From positions 53,217,048 to 53,281,047 of the forward strand of contig CM055311.2 of NCBI GenBank assembly GCA_029255685.2: a stretch of 64,000 nucleotides of DNA. The letters run 5' to 3'. Under the pieces are notes generated by a model that ran no database searches, was not told the origin of the DNA, and saw only the letters and a list, made by a program, of their open reading frames with translations. The DNA is from Silene conica (lineage: Eukaryota; Streptophyta; Magnoliopsida; Caryophyllales; Caryophyllaceae). Positions 1 to 12,164 of the stretch are shown here, piece by piece. Made by a program: the position numbers and the translations under genes. Positions within the stretch are counted from its first letter, which is position 1. Each line of letters begins with the position of its first letter.

Positions 1-476
1 TTAAGTTTTAGTTTAATTGTATTATATTTTCTCATCATCAACATTGAAGTTTCAGAGCCTTTAACAGAATTATCATTTTGAGCATTCCACTAAACTTTCA
101 CAGCATTTAACAAACTTTTTGAGCATCATCATTGATGTATCTAAGCTAATGCGATTTTTGAGCATTGTTTTATATTTTTTTCGCATAACACAATTTTAGA
201 GCATTGCACTATATTTTTTTAGCATCATTATTGAAGTTTATGAGCTAACATGGTTTTGAGCATTTACTATACTTTCTAATTAAGTATACTGGTCGTTTTA
301 CCCTTAAAACTATTGTACGACCAATTGTCAAATTAATAAGCATTACCAATAACAAAATAAAGGCAACCTTTTTTATCGTCATATTAGTAAATATATTGAG
401 CATCTATCTAAAATTTATGAGAATTAAAATGAATAAAAAAACACAATGTAGAGTCATAAAAAATAGTTCAAAAATG
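1..476. repeat. Degenerate AT-rich tandem repeat at the window edge
   Basis: Roughly 100-bp units recur imperfectly. Each carries variants of GAGCATTGCACTATATTTTT, then AGCATCATCATTGAAGTTT, then GAGCTAACATGGTTTT. No coding potential is visible. The wording resembles the GAGCATCATCTT and CTCGTATTCTTA repeats of the Helitron-like units at the other end of the window, so it may be an eroded relative. That link is inference. Confidence 0.5.
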
Positions 477-755
477 CTAATCGCTTGGAGCCATTAATAT
501 TTCTTCAAATCCTATGTGTGATGGGACATTATTGACTCCATAGCTAGAAATATCGTCCTCTACAATTATATTAACAGTTGAATTTTTTTGTGCACGAGTT
601 GCAGCAACCTCGTGTTTTCCGCGTGCTCGACTTTTCTCGATAACTATGATGCTCCTTTTTCTAGTTAATTTTTCACCCTTTTTCTTCTTCCCCTTTGGAT
701 TTTGTATTACATCTTCATCGCCCCTTCTATATCTGAGACATTGATGCCAACCAAA
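477..755 (-). pseudogene. Unrecognised protein tail, possibly FAR1/MULE-like
   Basis: An open frame of 92 codons with no usable start runs down to a TAG at 477-479. It reads a basic stretch (NPKGKKKKGEKLTRKR near its middle) preceded by LRYRRGDEDV, then an acidic end containing VEDDIS. The order arginine-rich segment, D..V.NP, lysine/glycine run, KR resembles the C-terminal tail of plant FAR1-RELATED SEQUENCE proteins, which descend from Mutator-like transposases. The match is short and low-complexity, so this is a weak call. Upstream codons on the minus strand are broken by stops, so it is a remnant at best. Confidence 0.25.
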
Positions 756-999
756 TTACCTTCCACTTCTGTTTTCGCTTTTTTAAATCAATTTTCCACG
801 ATACCTCTGGTTATATCATTATCAACACTAGCAATGATGAGCTTATGAAATTATAGTATCCAACAAAATGCTTGATAAGCATTGTCATCCTCGATATGAA
901 CTGTAAGTCCAATCAATTCAGATTCCTTAGCCTCGACCCTTACATTTTCGCTAATAGAATCTGAAAATATAGTATTCGATTAAATATATAAATAGAATT

Positions 1000-1340
1000 A
1001 TTAAATTTATACCAAACTTTTTGAGTATCCTCAATACATTGTCGAACCAAATACGGTTTTAGAGCATTCTACTATATTTTTTTTAGCATAAGACGGTTTT
1101 GGAGATGCATACTATATTTTTTAGCATCGTTATTGATGTTTTTGAGCTAACATGGTTTTCGATCATTGTACTATTCTTTTTTAGTATAACACGGTTTTCG
1201 AGCAGCATACTATTGAGTATCATCATTGAATTTTCTGAGCTAACATCGTTTTCAAGCATTGTAATATACTTTTTGAGCATAAAACGGTTTAGAGCAGCAT
1301 ACTATATTTTGAGCATCGTCATTGAATTTTATGAGCTAAC
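1000..1340. repeat. Second block of the AT-rich tandem repeat
   Basis: Four to five units of the same family as the window edge, with TTTTAGCATAAGACGGTTTT, GAGCATCGTCATTGAATTTT and GAGCTAACATGGTTTT variants. The open frames across it on both strands are by-products of the repeat, not genes. Confidence 0.55.
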
Positions 1341-1789
1341 ATGGCTCAGGCTGAGAGGTGCACTCAGGACATACCCCGGCACGCAACACACACACATACC
1401 AAACTCAAAGGCCAAACTCATGACATGTTTCCATACGCAACAACCATTATACATGTTTTACTTAGAGGTCCACTCAAGACATATTCCAATACGCATCACT
1501 ACTCAAGCATACTAGGCCCATAGGTCAGCTTAAGACATATCCTAGTATACGACTCTAACCTATACGCATTAAGATCTTAGGCCCACTTTAGGCCTCACCT
1601 AAATGTATTCACAAAATGAGCTAACACTCCATCACTTTACTAAACTACAATACACCATATGATAGAACACAAGTCATAGAAAAGAATCACTTAAATCGAA
1701 ACAACCGATCATAAATAAAAATATGATATAAACAGAACAGGGGCTCTCAGACGACCAATCAACCAGTTGCCGGCTGACAGTGAAGGAAA
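1341..1789. other. Unassigned non-coding stretch with a short repeated motif
   Basis: Three loose copies of a motif of the form AGGTGCACTCAGGACATA (near 1356, 1465 and 1531) are each followed by a TACGCA-like string. I see no gene, RNA or mobile-element terminus. It may be flanking DNA of the Copia LTR to the right. Confidence 0.35.
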
Positions 1790-3080
1790 TCGAATTTACA
1801 GAAATTAATATCATATCATATATGATAGAATTTATTTTAGTCATAAAAATAAATTAAGATCTTATGCATGCAAGTATAAGAAAATCGAAACCTTACATTG
1901 ACGATTCGGAAATAGGGCATGGTATGGACAACTTCCAAAACCGATCGTGAGCTTAAAAATAAGGATGATATTCCAATCTTCAAGTATAGAAGATCTCCTC
2001 TTGTTGCACCCAAGATGTACCCAAAATAAAAGTACTAAAAATAATATTATTAAGTAAGTAGTAATAGCCTCAATAATAATATTACAAATAATACTACACT
2101 AGTATAATTTTTATGTAATATTATAAAATGAACTACTAAAAATTCTAGAGAGAATAATTAGAACAATAGGTTTTTTTAGGAATGAAAATGACAAAGTGAC
2201 TTTGGTGTAGTGTGCATAACACTTATAAAGAGAAAATAACTCTTCTCTCCTCTTATGGGTGGCCAGCTATCACAAGAGGAAGAGCAATTGCTTTTTGTCT
2301 TACCCATATGCTTAAGTCCCATCATTAGACATTAGCTTAAGTAATTATTTATCTTATTCATGATAAGAAAATAATCATAACAAATACCCATGCATGCACA
2401 CACATATTACAACGACACCCACATATAAAATGGGTCCCATTTTAAGTTTCACATTTTGTGAATTGTAAAATGTCCCAATTTTGACATATCACATGATACG
2501 TGACATTAGGTAATTTAAAATATGTATTTAAACAACTTAAATACCATTTCATATGTCATAAATAATACATAACCTTTTAAGTACCAATTACTAATTTATT
2601 ATGTAAAACATGTCATTTTATTTCTCGTCAAAAATGATATACAAACCTTTTGTAATCATAGCCTATCGATAATCCTTGCCGATAAAAATATGATAACAGT
2701 TATCGAATAAAAAATAATTACTTTTTTTTTTATTATAAATGAATCTCGTATAATCATATTGTCACGAGAAACGTACCTTTCATTAATCTCGTTCATATTA
2801 GGGCATTAATTAGTTCATATCGTATACAAATTATTAACCTTAGTGATTCGGGCAACATCCTTTAGGTGTGACCTGAAGGGATCAATTTGATCACCACCAT
2901 CATATGACGATAATGTCAAACTATTTAAAGCCAATCATTACCGGTAAATAACGACCAGTCGACTTTATAATTTATCATCCCTTCCGTATTCAGTATATAA
3001 ATATACATGAAATTTTATTATTTTATAATAATTAATAAAATCATGTGATCGTACTATTGTCGAGGACACTTATCCCAACA
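1790..3080 (-). mobile_element. Copia LTR, minus strand (3' LTR of a truncated element)
   Basis: Read on the minus strand it starts at 3080 with TGTTGGGATAAGTGTCCTCG, clearly related to the LTR start of the complete Copia element at 9227 (TGTTGGACTAAGTGTCCTCG). It shares further blocks with that LTR, such as a CATGCATAAGATCTT stretch near its far end. The low-coordinate boundary is approximate because no clean terminal CA or target duplication could be fixed. A purine-rich tract lies directly upstream at 3081-3095 on the minus strand, which makes this the 3' LTR. Confidence 0.7.
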
Positions 3081-4461
3081 ATCTTCCACTTGTCCGATAC
3101 AAGTGTGCGCGTCACCAATTCTCTTGTCCTATTAAAATCTCCCATTCAATGCAAGACATCATCATAAGTCGTACTTGCAAGTGATCATATCTAGGGTGGT
3201 TTTTCTCGATCTGGAGATATAACTGTTTTGACCGGAATTATCTACACTAGATACATTCCGAGCGTGGCCACGCATTTCCAGTTAACTGCTCCTCGAGTGG
3301 CCTTGAGATTTTGGATAACCCTGACAAGGGTGGACAATTCCTAATCATCCCATTTCCTTCGGCTAGCCACAGCCCATGATAACCCAAAAGATGCCCTTAT
3401 AAACCCCATTTACGAAGGTGTTAGGACAAAAATCAAAGTTACTCTGAAACTGTGCTCCCTTAGCAGAATTGTCACTAGTCAAAGAATCGACTCATTCAGA
3501 ATACGGTAGTAGCTCCCGCCAGGACCAGGCAATTTATATAAATAAATATTTTTCAGAGCTCTATAAGCGGTCACTTAGTATGACAGAGTGTTCTTAACCG
3601 TCTGCCTATGTGATCGACTAGTCATTCCACATGACTCTATGGCACATATTGAACTTGCCATCAATCGCCTCACAATCTAGTTACCTCGAGATGTCACCTC
3701 ATGGTGGTAACTAGGGACAATTAGAATGTCAATCATAGTTCACTTTAATGGGGCTCAAAACTTGTCTATACAACCCATTTGGATATGACAAAGTAATATA
3801 AAGAGTTTTTAAAACTCAAGACGACAAGCGCGATTATCACATCTGAGTAGTCAATACCTTATTAAAACTTAATGTCCATAATCTTAAGTGTAACTCAACA
3901 CTTGCAATAAAGTGTCTAGGTTTTCAAAACCTTTTATGAATTTCTAGATTTCTTCATGTTCACGTTATCACTCATAACACTTGAACACTTCCAAATATAT
4001 TTCTAGGGCCTTACCTAGACTCAATCTCTTTATCTCAAAAGAGGCAATTTATCTCATAACTCATGATATGGCTACATTGGACCATGGAACTCTTAGCTTC
4101 AAGGTATACAACCCAATCGCCATGTATTTGGTATATTTTGTAGAATTCTGTAATGACAACGTAACACTCTTACAAGTCATACAGACCGTGTATTAAATCA
4201 AGGTTGACCTTGGATTATTACAAATCCTTGGATTGTCCTAAATCCTTGAGTTCGGAAACTCTAGTTGTCGTGTAAACCCTTCACACATAACTAAGTTTTC
4301 CTTCCAAAGCTCTTGAATAGTCCATCGATTCTTGTTGAGAATTCATGACGATTCTTAATGGCTCAATCCTTTCACACATCATGCTCTCAACATGTCATTC
4401 ATCATAGACGTGGGCATTCTTGTTCACAGGAAAATGCAAATGGTGGAAATACTGCAACTCG
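3081..4461 (-). mobile_element. 3' internal non-coding region of the same minus-strand Copia element
   Basis: In reverse complement this matches, by eye and with gaps, the stretch between the pol stop and the 3' LTR of the plus-strand Copia element (23584-24378). Shared blocks include the segment around the unique-sequence words GACCGCTTATAGAG and GACTAGTCGATCA. No coding sequence survives. It is cut at 4461 by a solo LTR, and the rest of the element is not found to the right. Confidence 0.65.
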
Positions 4462-6949
4462 TGTAACATCCCAATTTTTCGGGACTTGGAAGTTTAAAGA
4501 TTTTAAATTCAATTTCGAGAATAATTTATATTTTGGAATTTCGTAATTTCATTTAAATAACCGATTAATTTATGTGAAAATATTTTAAGGGGTTTTAAAG
4601 AAGATTTCATTTAATTGCGTAAACCTTGTCTTAGTATTTTAATTTTATCTAATTCTAAGTTAATTGTAAATTAAGACGGTGTTCTTAGCTTAAATCGTCT
4701 TAAAACTCGTCTTATGGGCCTAACTTGTTAATGAACCCATTTCTCTCATCCTTTCTCACAAAACCTTAGACCCACCATCCTCCACCTCTCTCCTTCACTT
4801 CACTTTTCATATTTGTGAAAAGATAAGAAAAACCACCATTTTTCATATTTCCACCTCCAACCTTCAAATACTCATAAAATATTCGTTTCTCAACGGAATT
4901 TAGCGATTCTTGCGCCTAAAGACTCGTGAGATCGTTCCCGTCCTTTTAAGGTAACCAATCTTGCAATTTGGGACATGTGAATTTTCGGCCAGTTTGGGTA
5001 TTACGAATTTCGTGAGTCTCTTTTGATGTTTTCTTTGTTTTAGGCGATAATGGTGTTAACCCGGAAGAAGACTTGGTGATTATTGAAGAAGATCTCGAGG
5101 ATTTCTCTAATTTAAGGTGACCGTGATGAGATTACTCGGCTTTGTTGTTATTTTCATGTGACATGTGGCTATGTGTAGTTTTATGGTGAATTTGAGGGTG
5201 ATGATTTGTGGTTGCAGTTTATGGAGTAATTTAAGAAAGTATTGAAGGATTTTGGTTGTGTTTATGAGGATTATTGATGAACTTTGTATATCCGTCACAA
5301 TTTTGGGTTCATGCTTAATTGATGATTAAATTGCTTGTAAATCATGCTTTTATGTTTAAGATGAATGAGGATGAACCACTTGGGATATTGTTGGATTTAT
5401 CTGCTGATAGATTAGTAGAATTTATGCTTGAAGTGTAGCTTTTAAGAACATACTCGAATTTGGGGAAGAGAATCGTGTTAACACCATTATCGCGGACTGG
5501 AGTGAAAATTGCAGGCTACGGTAGAGTAGAGCTGGCTGCGCAAATGCCTGGTTTGAGCTGTATTGCCTGCAGTTCCGCGGGTTGCTTTGGGATGTTTTAC
5601 TAGTGTTGTTAGCATAGTTTGAGGGTTACAACATGATGGTTATACTTAATCCCTAATGGGTAATTTATGTAAGCAATAATTAGTAATTGTTTAGTAATTG
5701 TCTTAATTTATTTAATTCCTAAGTTTGATTATAAAGCTTGTTGAACCTACCCTAGTGAAATGGTGACCTATAGGCTTGGGGGAGAAGGGTCTTAGGTTGC
5801 TAGTGATCTTAATTGAAATGAGTGACCTTCTATACATGTGTTAAATAATGGGATATAAGTAGCCTAGTTGTTATGGGTGAATTGAATGTAATTTTGTATT
5901 GATGCGTATTGAGTTATGCCTTAAGTTGGCCTCTGAGCCCTATATGTGTATTTATGTCGTGTCTGAGATATGCCTTAAGTTGGCCTCTGAGCTCAGTCAT
6001 GTTTTATGTGATCGTGTGAGGACATGCCTTAAGTTGGCCTCTGAGCCTGACAAGTAGAGCAATTGTACAACGGAGTAGCTATGGTGTTGATGTCGTGCTT
6101 GGAGTACAATTGTTGGATGCTAGATTATGCCTTAAGTTGGCCTTTGAGTCTAGTGTCATGTGATGTAGTAAAGGGGTATGCCTTAAGTTGGCCTCTGAGT
6201 CCTTTACTTATTGAGTGAATTGGATGCTAGTCTATGCCTTAAGTTGGCCTCTGAGTCTAGTGTCTTGTTGATTAGAAACGGAGTATACCTTAGCTTGGCC
6301 TCTGAGTCCTTGCTTGTGAAAGTGAACTTGGTATCTAGGTTATGTCTTAAGTTGACCGCTGAACCTTTATACTTGTTGAATGCTATGTTTAGGTTATGTC
6401 TTAAGTTGACCGCTAAACCTTCTTAGTTAGTGAAAGTGAATATATGCTATGTTTAGGTTATGTCTTAAGTTGACCGTTGAACCTTCATAGTTAGTGAAAG
6501 TGATGGTGAGTATGCATGTATGCTTGTATGAGTTATATATATGAGTGAGGCATGATGTATTTGAGGAAAGTGAAGGTAAGATAATGATTTGTGATTAGTA
6601 TACTTCGCATGATGAGGTTTATGTTGGAGTATACATGTTTGAGGATGTGAATATATATGTTATGTGTTTGTGGCAACAAGTGGCTAGGAGCTTCTCTAGT
6701 CACTCCCCATTGACTGTGGCGCGTACATGTTTCATGTATGTAGATTGGTGATTGTTGTGCAGGGGTTTCACATGGGGCTAGCGAGCGATGATCCTTTATC
6801 GATTGACATTTACCTTATTCATTAGCTAGACCTTATTTTTGATAAATAGTTTTGTGCCTGTAGGGATATGCTATCCCGGGCTGTGATTTTGTACTTAATA
6901 ATTAATTATGTTTTATTTCATTTACGCATTTCAGTTTTGTAATAATACA
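4462..6949 (+). mobile_element. Probable solo LTR, Gypsy chromovirus-like (TGTAACATCCC start)
   Basis: It begins TGTAACATCCCAATTTTTCG and ends GTAATAATACA, with no primer-binding site, polypurine tract or coding region beside it. The flanking five bases are ACTCG on the left (4457-4461) and CCTCG on the right (6950-6954), a target duplication with one mismatch. TGTAACACCC-type starts and LTRs over 2 kb are usual for Tekay/Del-type chromoviruses, which is the basis of the family guess. The interior carries a minisatellite at 5915-6480. Confidence 0.5.
5915..6480 (+). repeat. ~53-bp minisatellite inside the solo LTR
   Basis: About ten copies of the core ATGCCTTAAGTTGGCCTCTG start near 5915, 5969, 6023, 6126, 6178, 6232, 6286, 6341, 6393 and 6458. 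Spacing is mostly 52-55 bp. The last copies drift to ATGTCTTAAGTTGACCGCTG, so the array shows a directional change in variant. The open frame at 6211-6426 is a by-product. Confidence 0.85.
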
Positions 6950-6971
6950 CCTCGCATGTTAGTTATGTTTC

Positions 6972-7060
6972 TGATAAGGCTAAAGTCGTATCACCTTAAT
7001 CAAAGTAAAACTATAATTGATAAGGCTAAAGTCGTATCACCTTAATCAAAGTAAAACTAT
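6972..7060. repeat. 43-bp direct duplication
   Basis: The segment starting TGATAAGGCTAAAGTCG and ending AAAACTAT occurs at 6972-7014 and again at 7018-7060, separated by AAT. It lies where an LTR fragment begins, so it could be a duplicated LTR terminus or a slippage product. Confidence 0.9.
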
Positions 7061-7560
7061 CCCAATACTAACAGAATAGCTAGTGGTAAGACATGTATCG
7101 AATCCACAGGGAGGTGGTAATAAATGGTTTGATAAAGGTAATTAAGTCTAAAAGTAACAGTTTTATGGGGGTTTTGGTTTGTTTGTTTTGACTAACAACT
7201 AAAAAGCAAGTGAAAATAAAGGATGTGTAACAGAGGTATTGAAAGTCTAGGAATTCCGGGTCACCAAGTATATTTTATTGGGATTCTTAATTAATCACTA
7301 GTTCAATCGGATTATTCATGGTCACAAGATTGATCAATACTATTGTGTTCTTTACGTTAAAAACTAACATGCGGTCGCTATTATTAGAATCAACCTATTT
7401 GATTATCGTAGCCTATATCAATTCTAACCCGATCGGTGAAAGAACTAATTCGCTACACTAATTATCAATTCTGGCCTAAATCAATTAATTAGAAAAAGAA
7501 CAATAATCAAACAACAATCCTTGTGATTTTACTAACAATCAATTAATATTCCCTTTCTAG
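7061..7560 (-). mobile_element. Truncated LTR fragment
   Basis: The stretch contains TCGAATCCACAGGGAGGTGG followed by a T/G-rich segment. The same layout appears at the outer end of the LARD-like LTR at 29240-29350 (TCGAACCACAAGGAGGTGG). It therefore looks like the U5-side end of a related LTR in minus orientation. No coding sequence is present. The join to the SIRE-like pol remnant lies near 7560, where CCCTTTCTAG occurs twice 20 bp apart. Confidence 0.4.
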
Positions 7561-8633
7561 TATACTTGGATCCCTTTCTAGATCAGGAGGATCTTCCCTT
7601 GACAACCGAAAGTCTGGTTCGTCTAGGTTTTCCTCTTCGTCCTGTAAAGGCTTATCAAAGACATTATCTTCATCAAAGATAACATGAATACTCTATTCTA
7701 TGCATAAAGTATGTTTGTTGGACACTTTGTAGGCTTTACTATAATAAGAGTATCCTATAAAAATTGCTTCATCACTCCTAGGGTCAAATTTACTAAATCT
7801 ATTTTTACCATTGTTATGAACAAAACATTTACTCCCAAAACATCTTAGATGAGATATATTAGGTTTACGACCACGTAGGAGTTCATAAGGTGTCCTTTTA
7901 AGGATAAGTCTAATCATGACACGATTATGAATATAGCAAGCTGTACTAATAGTCTCAGCCCAAAAATTTCGAGGTAGACCACTACAAAGAAACATTGTTC
8001 TAGCCATATCTTCTAGGGTTCTGTTCATGCGTTCTACGACTCTATTTGTTGTGGGGTTCTAGGTGTCAAGAAGTTATTCCTAACACCGTTGGTCTTACAG
8101 AATGCAAAGAAAGCATGATTTTCAAACTCAGTTCTATGGCCAGTACGAATGGTTATTAGGTTAGATTTATATTTGTTTTGGACAAGTTTCATAAGACTCA
8201 CAAATTCATCAAATGTTTCGTCTTTAGAATATAGAAAGATTGGCCAAACAAATCTAGAATAATCATCAACTAGAACGAAGACGTACCTAGAACCACCTCT
8301 GATTCTTACCTTCATAGGGCCACATAGATCCATGTGTACTAGTTCAAGAGCTTGGTTTGTACTCACCAGTCTTTTCGGCTTGAAAGATGATCTGACGTGT
8401 TTGCAACGAGCACATGTATCACATATCTTTTCTTGATCAAATTTGATCTTTGGAAGACCTTCGACCAAGTCCCGTCTTTTTAGCTTGCTTAGAATAGGTG
8501 AACTAATATGATCAAATCTCTTATGCTAGAGACACGGATCATCTAAGGTAACTTTTATACAAGAGAGAGAGTTAGTAGGTACGACATTTAAATCAATCAT
8601 ATAGACATTTTTTCTTTCTGTGTCCTTCAAGGA
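7561..8633 (-). pseudogene. SIRE-like integrase (GAG-pre-integrase and catalytic core), broken
   Basis: Frames at 8468-8034 and 8028-7693 encode the zinc-binding end of integrase (CDTCARCKH), the core with MDLCGP carrying the first catalytic Asp, and the segment after the catalytic Glu (MNRTLEDMARTMF). A frameshift at about 8030, in the PQQNG region just before the Glu, separates the two frames. The second catalytic Asp, usually in an SDHGTEF context, reads TGHRTEF here, an Asp-to-Gly change. A stop near 7693 precedes a further readable tail (VIFDEDNVFDKPLQDEEEN) to about 7563. The enzyme cannot be functional. Confidence 0.88.
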
Positions 8634-8954
8634 TTACCTTACTTGTACTTCCATAATTATACGACAGATATCTGCATGAAAAACAACTTTGTTTCCTTTG
8701 TCGCATAATTGAGATATACTTATTAAGTTGTGTTTGAGACCGTTTACCAGATATAAATCACTTATAGCATCAGATGATGAGATACCAATCTTACCGACTC
8801 CTATAATCTTTCCCTTTTTGTTATCGCCGAAGGTAACTTTTCCTCCGTCAAAGGGTTTTATGGATAGGAATACATTTACGTCGCCTGTCATATGTCGAGA
8901 GCATCCACTGTCGAGATAACCACAAATTATTCTCCTTAGCGACGATCTGCACAA
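8634..8954 (-). pseudogene. SIRE-like aspartic protease fragment
   Basis: The frame reads GYLDSGCSRHMTGD near its start, the Copia-type retropepsin active site with catalytic Asp in DSG, followed by VTFGDNKKGKIIGVG and LKHNLISISQLCDKG, the usual flap and C-terminal segments. The protease would process the gag-pol polyprotein. The frame is offset from its neighbours on both sides, so frameshifts separate it from gag and integrase. Confidence 0.88.
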
Positions 8955-8981
8955 ATTAATTCAAAGACAGGTTTTAGGTAC

Positions 8982-9226
8982 TCAAGCATACTTGGGACCT
9001 TTGTAGTTAGTTATCACAAATACATCTTCTTTCTTAACACATACTTGTCTTACGTAAGGTCTCTTAGACTTGTAATAGTGGGGTTTTGAAGTTTTTGTGT
9101 ACGTCTTAGAGTTTGTATTGGGTGTTCGGTTTTTGTATGTTGAAGATGAAGGAGCTTGGTTAGTTCTATTTTTCTTTTCTGCGTAGTCAAAGGACATATC
9201 ATAGAACCATTTGTGCTCATTGTTTC
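8982..9226 (-). pseudogene. End of SIRE-like gag, left of the Copia insertion
   Basis: The frame reads FYDMSFDYAEKKNRTNQAP and then a basic, Ser/Thr/Lys-rich linker up to 8982. It is the continuation of the gag segment at 25526-25781 in the same frame, interrupted by the Copia element at 9227. Confidence 0.75.
9222..9226. repeat. Target-site duplication GTTTC (left)
   Basis: The same five bases follow the 3' LTR at 25521-25525. They frame the plus-strand Copia element exactly. Confidence 0.95.
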
Positions 9227-10371
9227 TGTTGGACTAAGTGTCCTCGACAATAATGTGATCACGTCAATTATATTAATTAAATTGACAAATCTCTATAAAA
9301 GAATATTCATGGGATGATTCTTATCATAAGTCAACTGGTCAACATTAATCGGTAATGATTGGCTTGCTAGAATTTGACATTACTGTCGTAATGACGGTGG
9401 TGACCAGTTGATCCCTTTAGGTCACACCTTTAGGACAGCTATCTCAATATTAAATGTAACAACTGTATATTGATACGAGTTGATTCATTTCTAGATTATG
9501 AATAAAATTAAGGAGATAATTTATAATAAGATTATAAATTATTTTAGTGATTGAAATGTTATCACTAAAATTTATATGTTTATGAAACATAAAGTTGTTG
9601 AATGAATTATTTACAATTGTTGTAGTAACTAAATATATTATAAGTAATTGATTGAATTACTTATTAATTTACGATTGAAAGGTTAAATGTTAAACTCCAA
9701 ATGCGTAAATAAATATGCTCCTATGTGATGTTTCAAACGAGTCCATGGCTAGTAATGGACCGTGTGTCTTGACACACAAACATACATATTGCATAAAATT
9801 GTTATGGGAACATTGAGAAGACATACATTTAATAAGATGTCTAGCATGGGAAACATTATGCAAGGTAGAGGTGCCACCCATTGGGCACTCTACCCCTTGC
9901 TCTCGGCCGTCCCAAAAGAGAGAACAAAAGAGAGTTTTGTTCCCTCTTCTCTTGTTCACTCATTCATTCACAATTCACTTAGGGTTTGGTTGTTTTAGAG
10001 AGAACAAAAGAAAGAAAAATAAGCTTCATTTTTCTAAACTACCCTAACCGTGTGCCTCCTTGCACTATCTAGTGAGTTTGTGTGTTGATTCTAGCACAAT
10101 AACATACAAACATTGAGAATTAGTGTGTCTTGGTGTTCATCTTTTGGAGGCCATCATCTCTTTGAAGGTTCAAGGAGGATCATCCGTGTAATAAGCTCAA
10201 GAACAAGTGAAGAAGGTGACTTCACTTGTGCCCTTTTAGCCGAGATTATCAATGTAAGGAAGCTTGTTCTTCTTCATATATCTCGACACATATTATGTTA
10301 AGCATGCATAAGATCTTCTATTTATAAGATAAATAAAACTAGTATGACTAAATAGGTATATGAACTTAACA
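9227..10371 (+). repeat. 5' LTR of plus-strand Copia (1145 bp)
   Basis: Starts TGTTGGACTAAGTGTCC and ends ATGAACTTAACA. It carries the promoter and transcript ends of the element. It matches 24379-25520 almost base for base. The short open frames at 9690-9959, 9762-9998 and 10113-10301 recur in the other LTR and are not genes. Confidence 0.97.
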
Positions 10372-10373
10372 AT

Positions 10374-10385
10374 TGGTATCAGAGC
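10374..10385 (+). promoter_or_regulatory. Primer-binding site, initiator tRNA-Met type
   Basis: TGGTATCAGAGC lies two bases after the LTR end. This sequence is the standard Copia primer site, complementary to the 3' end of initiator tRNA-Met. Confidence 0.95.
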
Positions 10386-12164
10386 ACTCGTTGTTGCATG
10401 TTTAATCGGTTTTTAGTTTTTCCGAGTTATGAGACTTAAAAACAAAACTATATATTTAAAGACTCATATATTTCACTCGACATTTTGGCATGCAAGTTAA
10501 ATCTGGTCCTAAAATGTTTTAGGTTATATTGATAATTTATGATATTTAATATATTGTTCATTATATAAATTTAATCGTTTAATGTGCATTTTTATGACAA
10601 AATCGAGTTAAATGATTAAATTAGAAAGAAAATGTTTCTAGCCTTGAAATTTTCACACAACCTCACATGCTTATTTTACTTAATGTATGTAAAATTTGGT
10701 ACAATATGATTTTGTATAGCATGTTTTACGATTTTATTGTTAAAACCGTATTAAGAGGTAATTTTGGCCATTAATATATGATATTTCGAGTTAAATTTAA
10801 ATTGGATGACCAAAATTTTTACATTATAAATATTAAAGTAATATTTTCAGAATGTTAGTGAAAATAAAAATCCAAAATTTCGAATTTTTATATTTGTTTG
10901 GATTTAATTAGTAAATGTTATGCATTTTAAGGCAAAATGAACAATGTTAATATAATTAAAGTGTTAATTATTGTCAAAATTATTTATGACTAATTTTGAA
11001 TCCTAAAATGTGTTAGGATATTATTTAGAACATAAGTTGTTTATGTTTTAATTTATGCATTTTAAAAGAGTTAAAAATGCTAAAATCTCATTAAACCGGG
11101 TTAATTTCGACATAATAAGTTATTAGGGCGATTTGGCATTAAAATGAACATATTCATAACATGTTATATTGCTGCGTTTTTCTTATGAATGTCATATTAT
11201 ATTGCATTATTTTGAATCTTGTAATTATTCTAGTATGGCCTTAGTTTTTTTTAAATCGGTATTTCCCGTAATGTAAGGGGTTACCGATTTGGTTGTAATT
11301 TTGTGATCTCGTATCACCCAATTGTAATTTATTTCTATTTTATAATGTATAAAGTAGACTAGAAAAGTTGTAATTCTTGTAATTTCCGGAGAACCTTGAA
11401 GACGGTGCCATTCGGAAAGGAGTTCCGATCAAGACGGTGTTTGCCTCGTTTTGCGTGCCTCATCAAGTTCAAGGGACCAAAGGAGTTGGTTTCCGAATTG
11501 TACTCTTGTTATTTCTTTTCTAGGATAAGGCCATACTAGGAATTATCGTTTGCTTTATTTTGTTTTAATATGTTGCATGCATAGCCAAATCGCCATTAAC
11601 ATGTCATGCATATCGAGTATCGGGTCTTCAACGTATTAATTTTATTATCGATAATTCACCTAAATTAGTTCACTTAAAAGGAGATAGATAATAATTGATA
11701 AGATCTCTTACGTTTAAAATATTGAGACTTAGCCTTACCAAAGAGTATGGACCCATGAATCCCTTCTTCACAAATATGTAGGCTCGGCTAAACCGGGGTA
11801 CTAAAATTGTCACGTTGGGTAAGTGGGGTAATGACGATTACACCTTGAAATTTGGTCGATCTCAACGAAAGTATTCGTAACCGTAGTTGTAATAAGTTCG
11901 GGCTAAAGATAATTTTGAGAAAATTGTCGACCGAGAGTTCTAAGAGTAGAACCGATTAAAAGGTTAATCCACCAAATTATACTTATACGGGATGAATCGG
12001 CTACACCGTGCCCGGATTTGTGTGGGTTTGGGTCTCGGGTTTATTTACTTAATTGTGTAAGAGATCATTAAGTAAATACTTAACTTGTTTAAAATGTTTA
12101 ACAAGTATTAAAATGATGAACGTTAATTTTCCTTCGTTTCCGTTTTTGTAGTTGTTTTATCGCA
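10386..12164 (+). other. Long AT-rich leader of the Copia element
   Basis: Nearly 1.8 kb without a usable reading frame lies between primer site and gag. The N-terminal UBN2-type gag domain expected in Copia elements is not recognisable in any frame here, so the leader may include decayed or replaced gag sequence. A GC-richer stretch near 11390-11480 stands out in the AT-rich background. Confidence 0.7.

Noticed and set aside
9690..9959. 89-codon frame found in both Copia LTRs
   Set aside because: It recurs only because the LTRs are copies. No domain or codon signal.
10374..10385. tRNA gene
   Set aside because: Only the short tRNA-complementary primer site is present; no cloverleaf can be formed around it.
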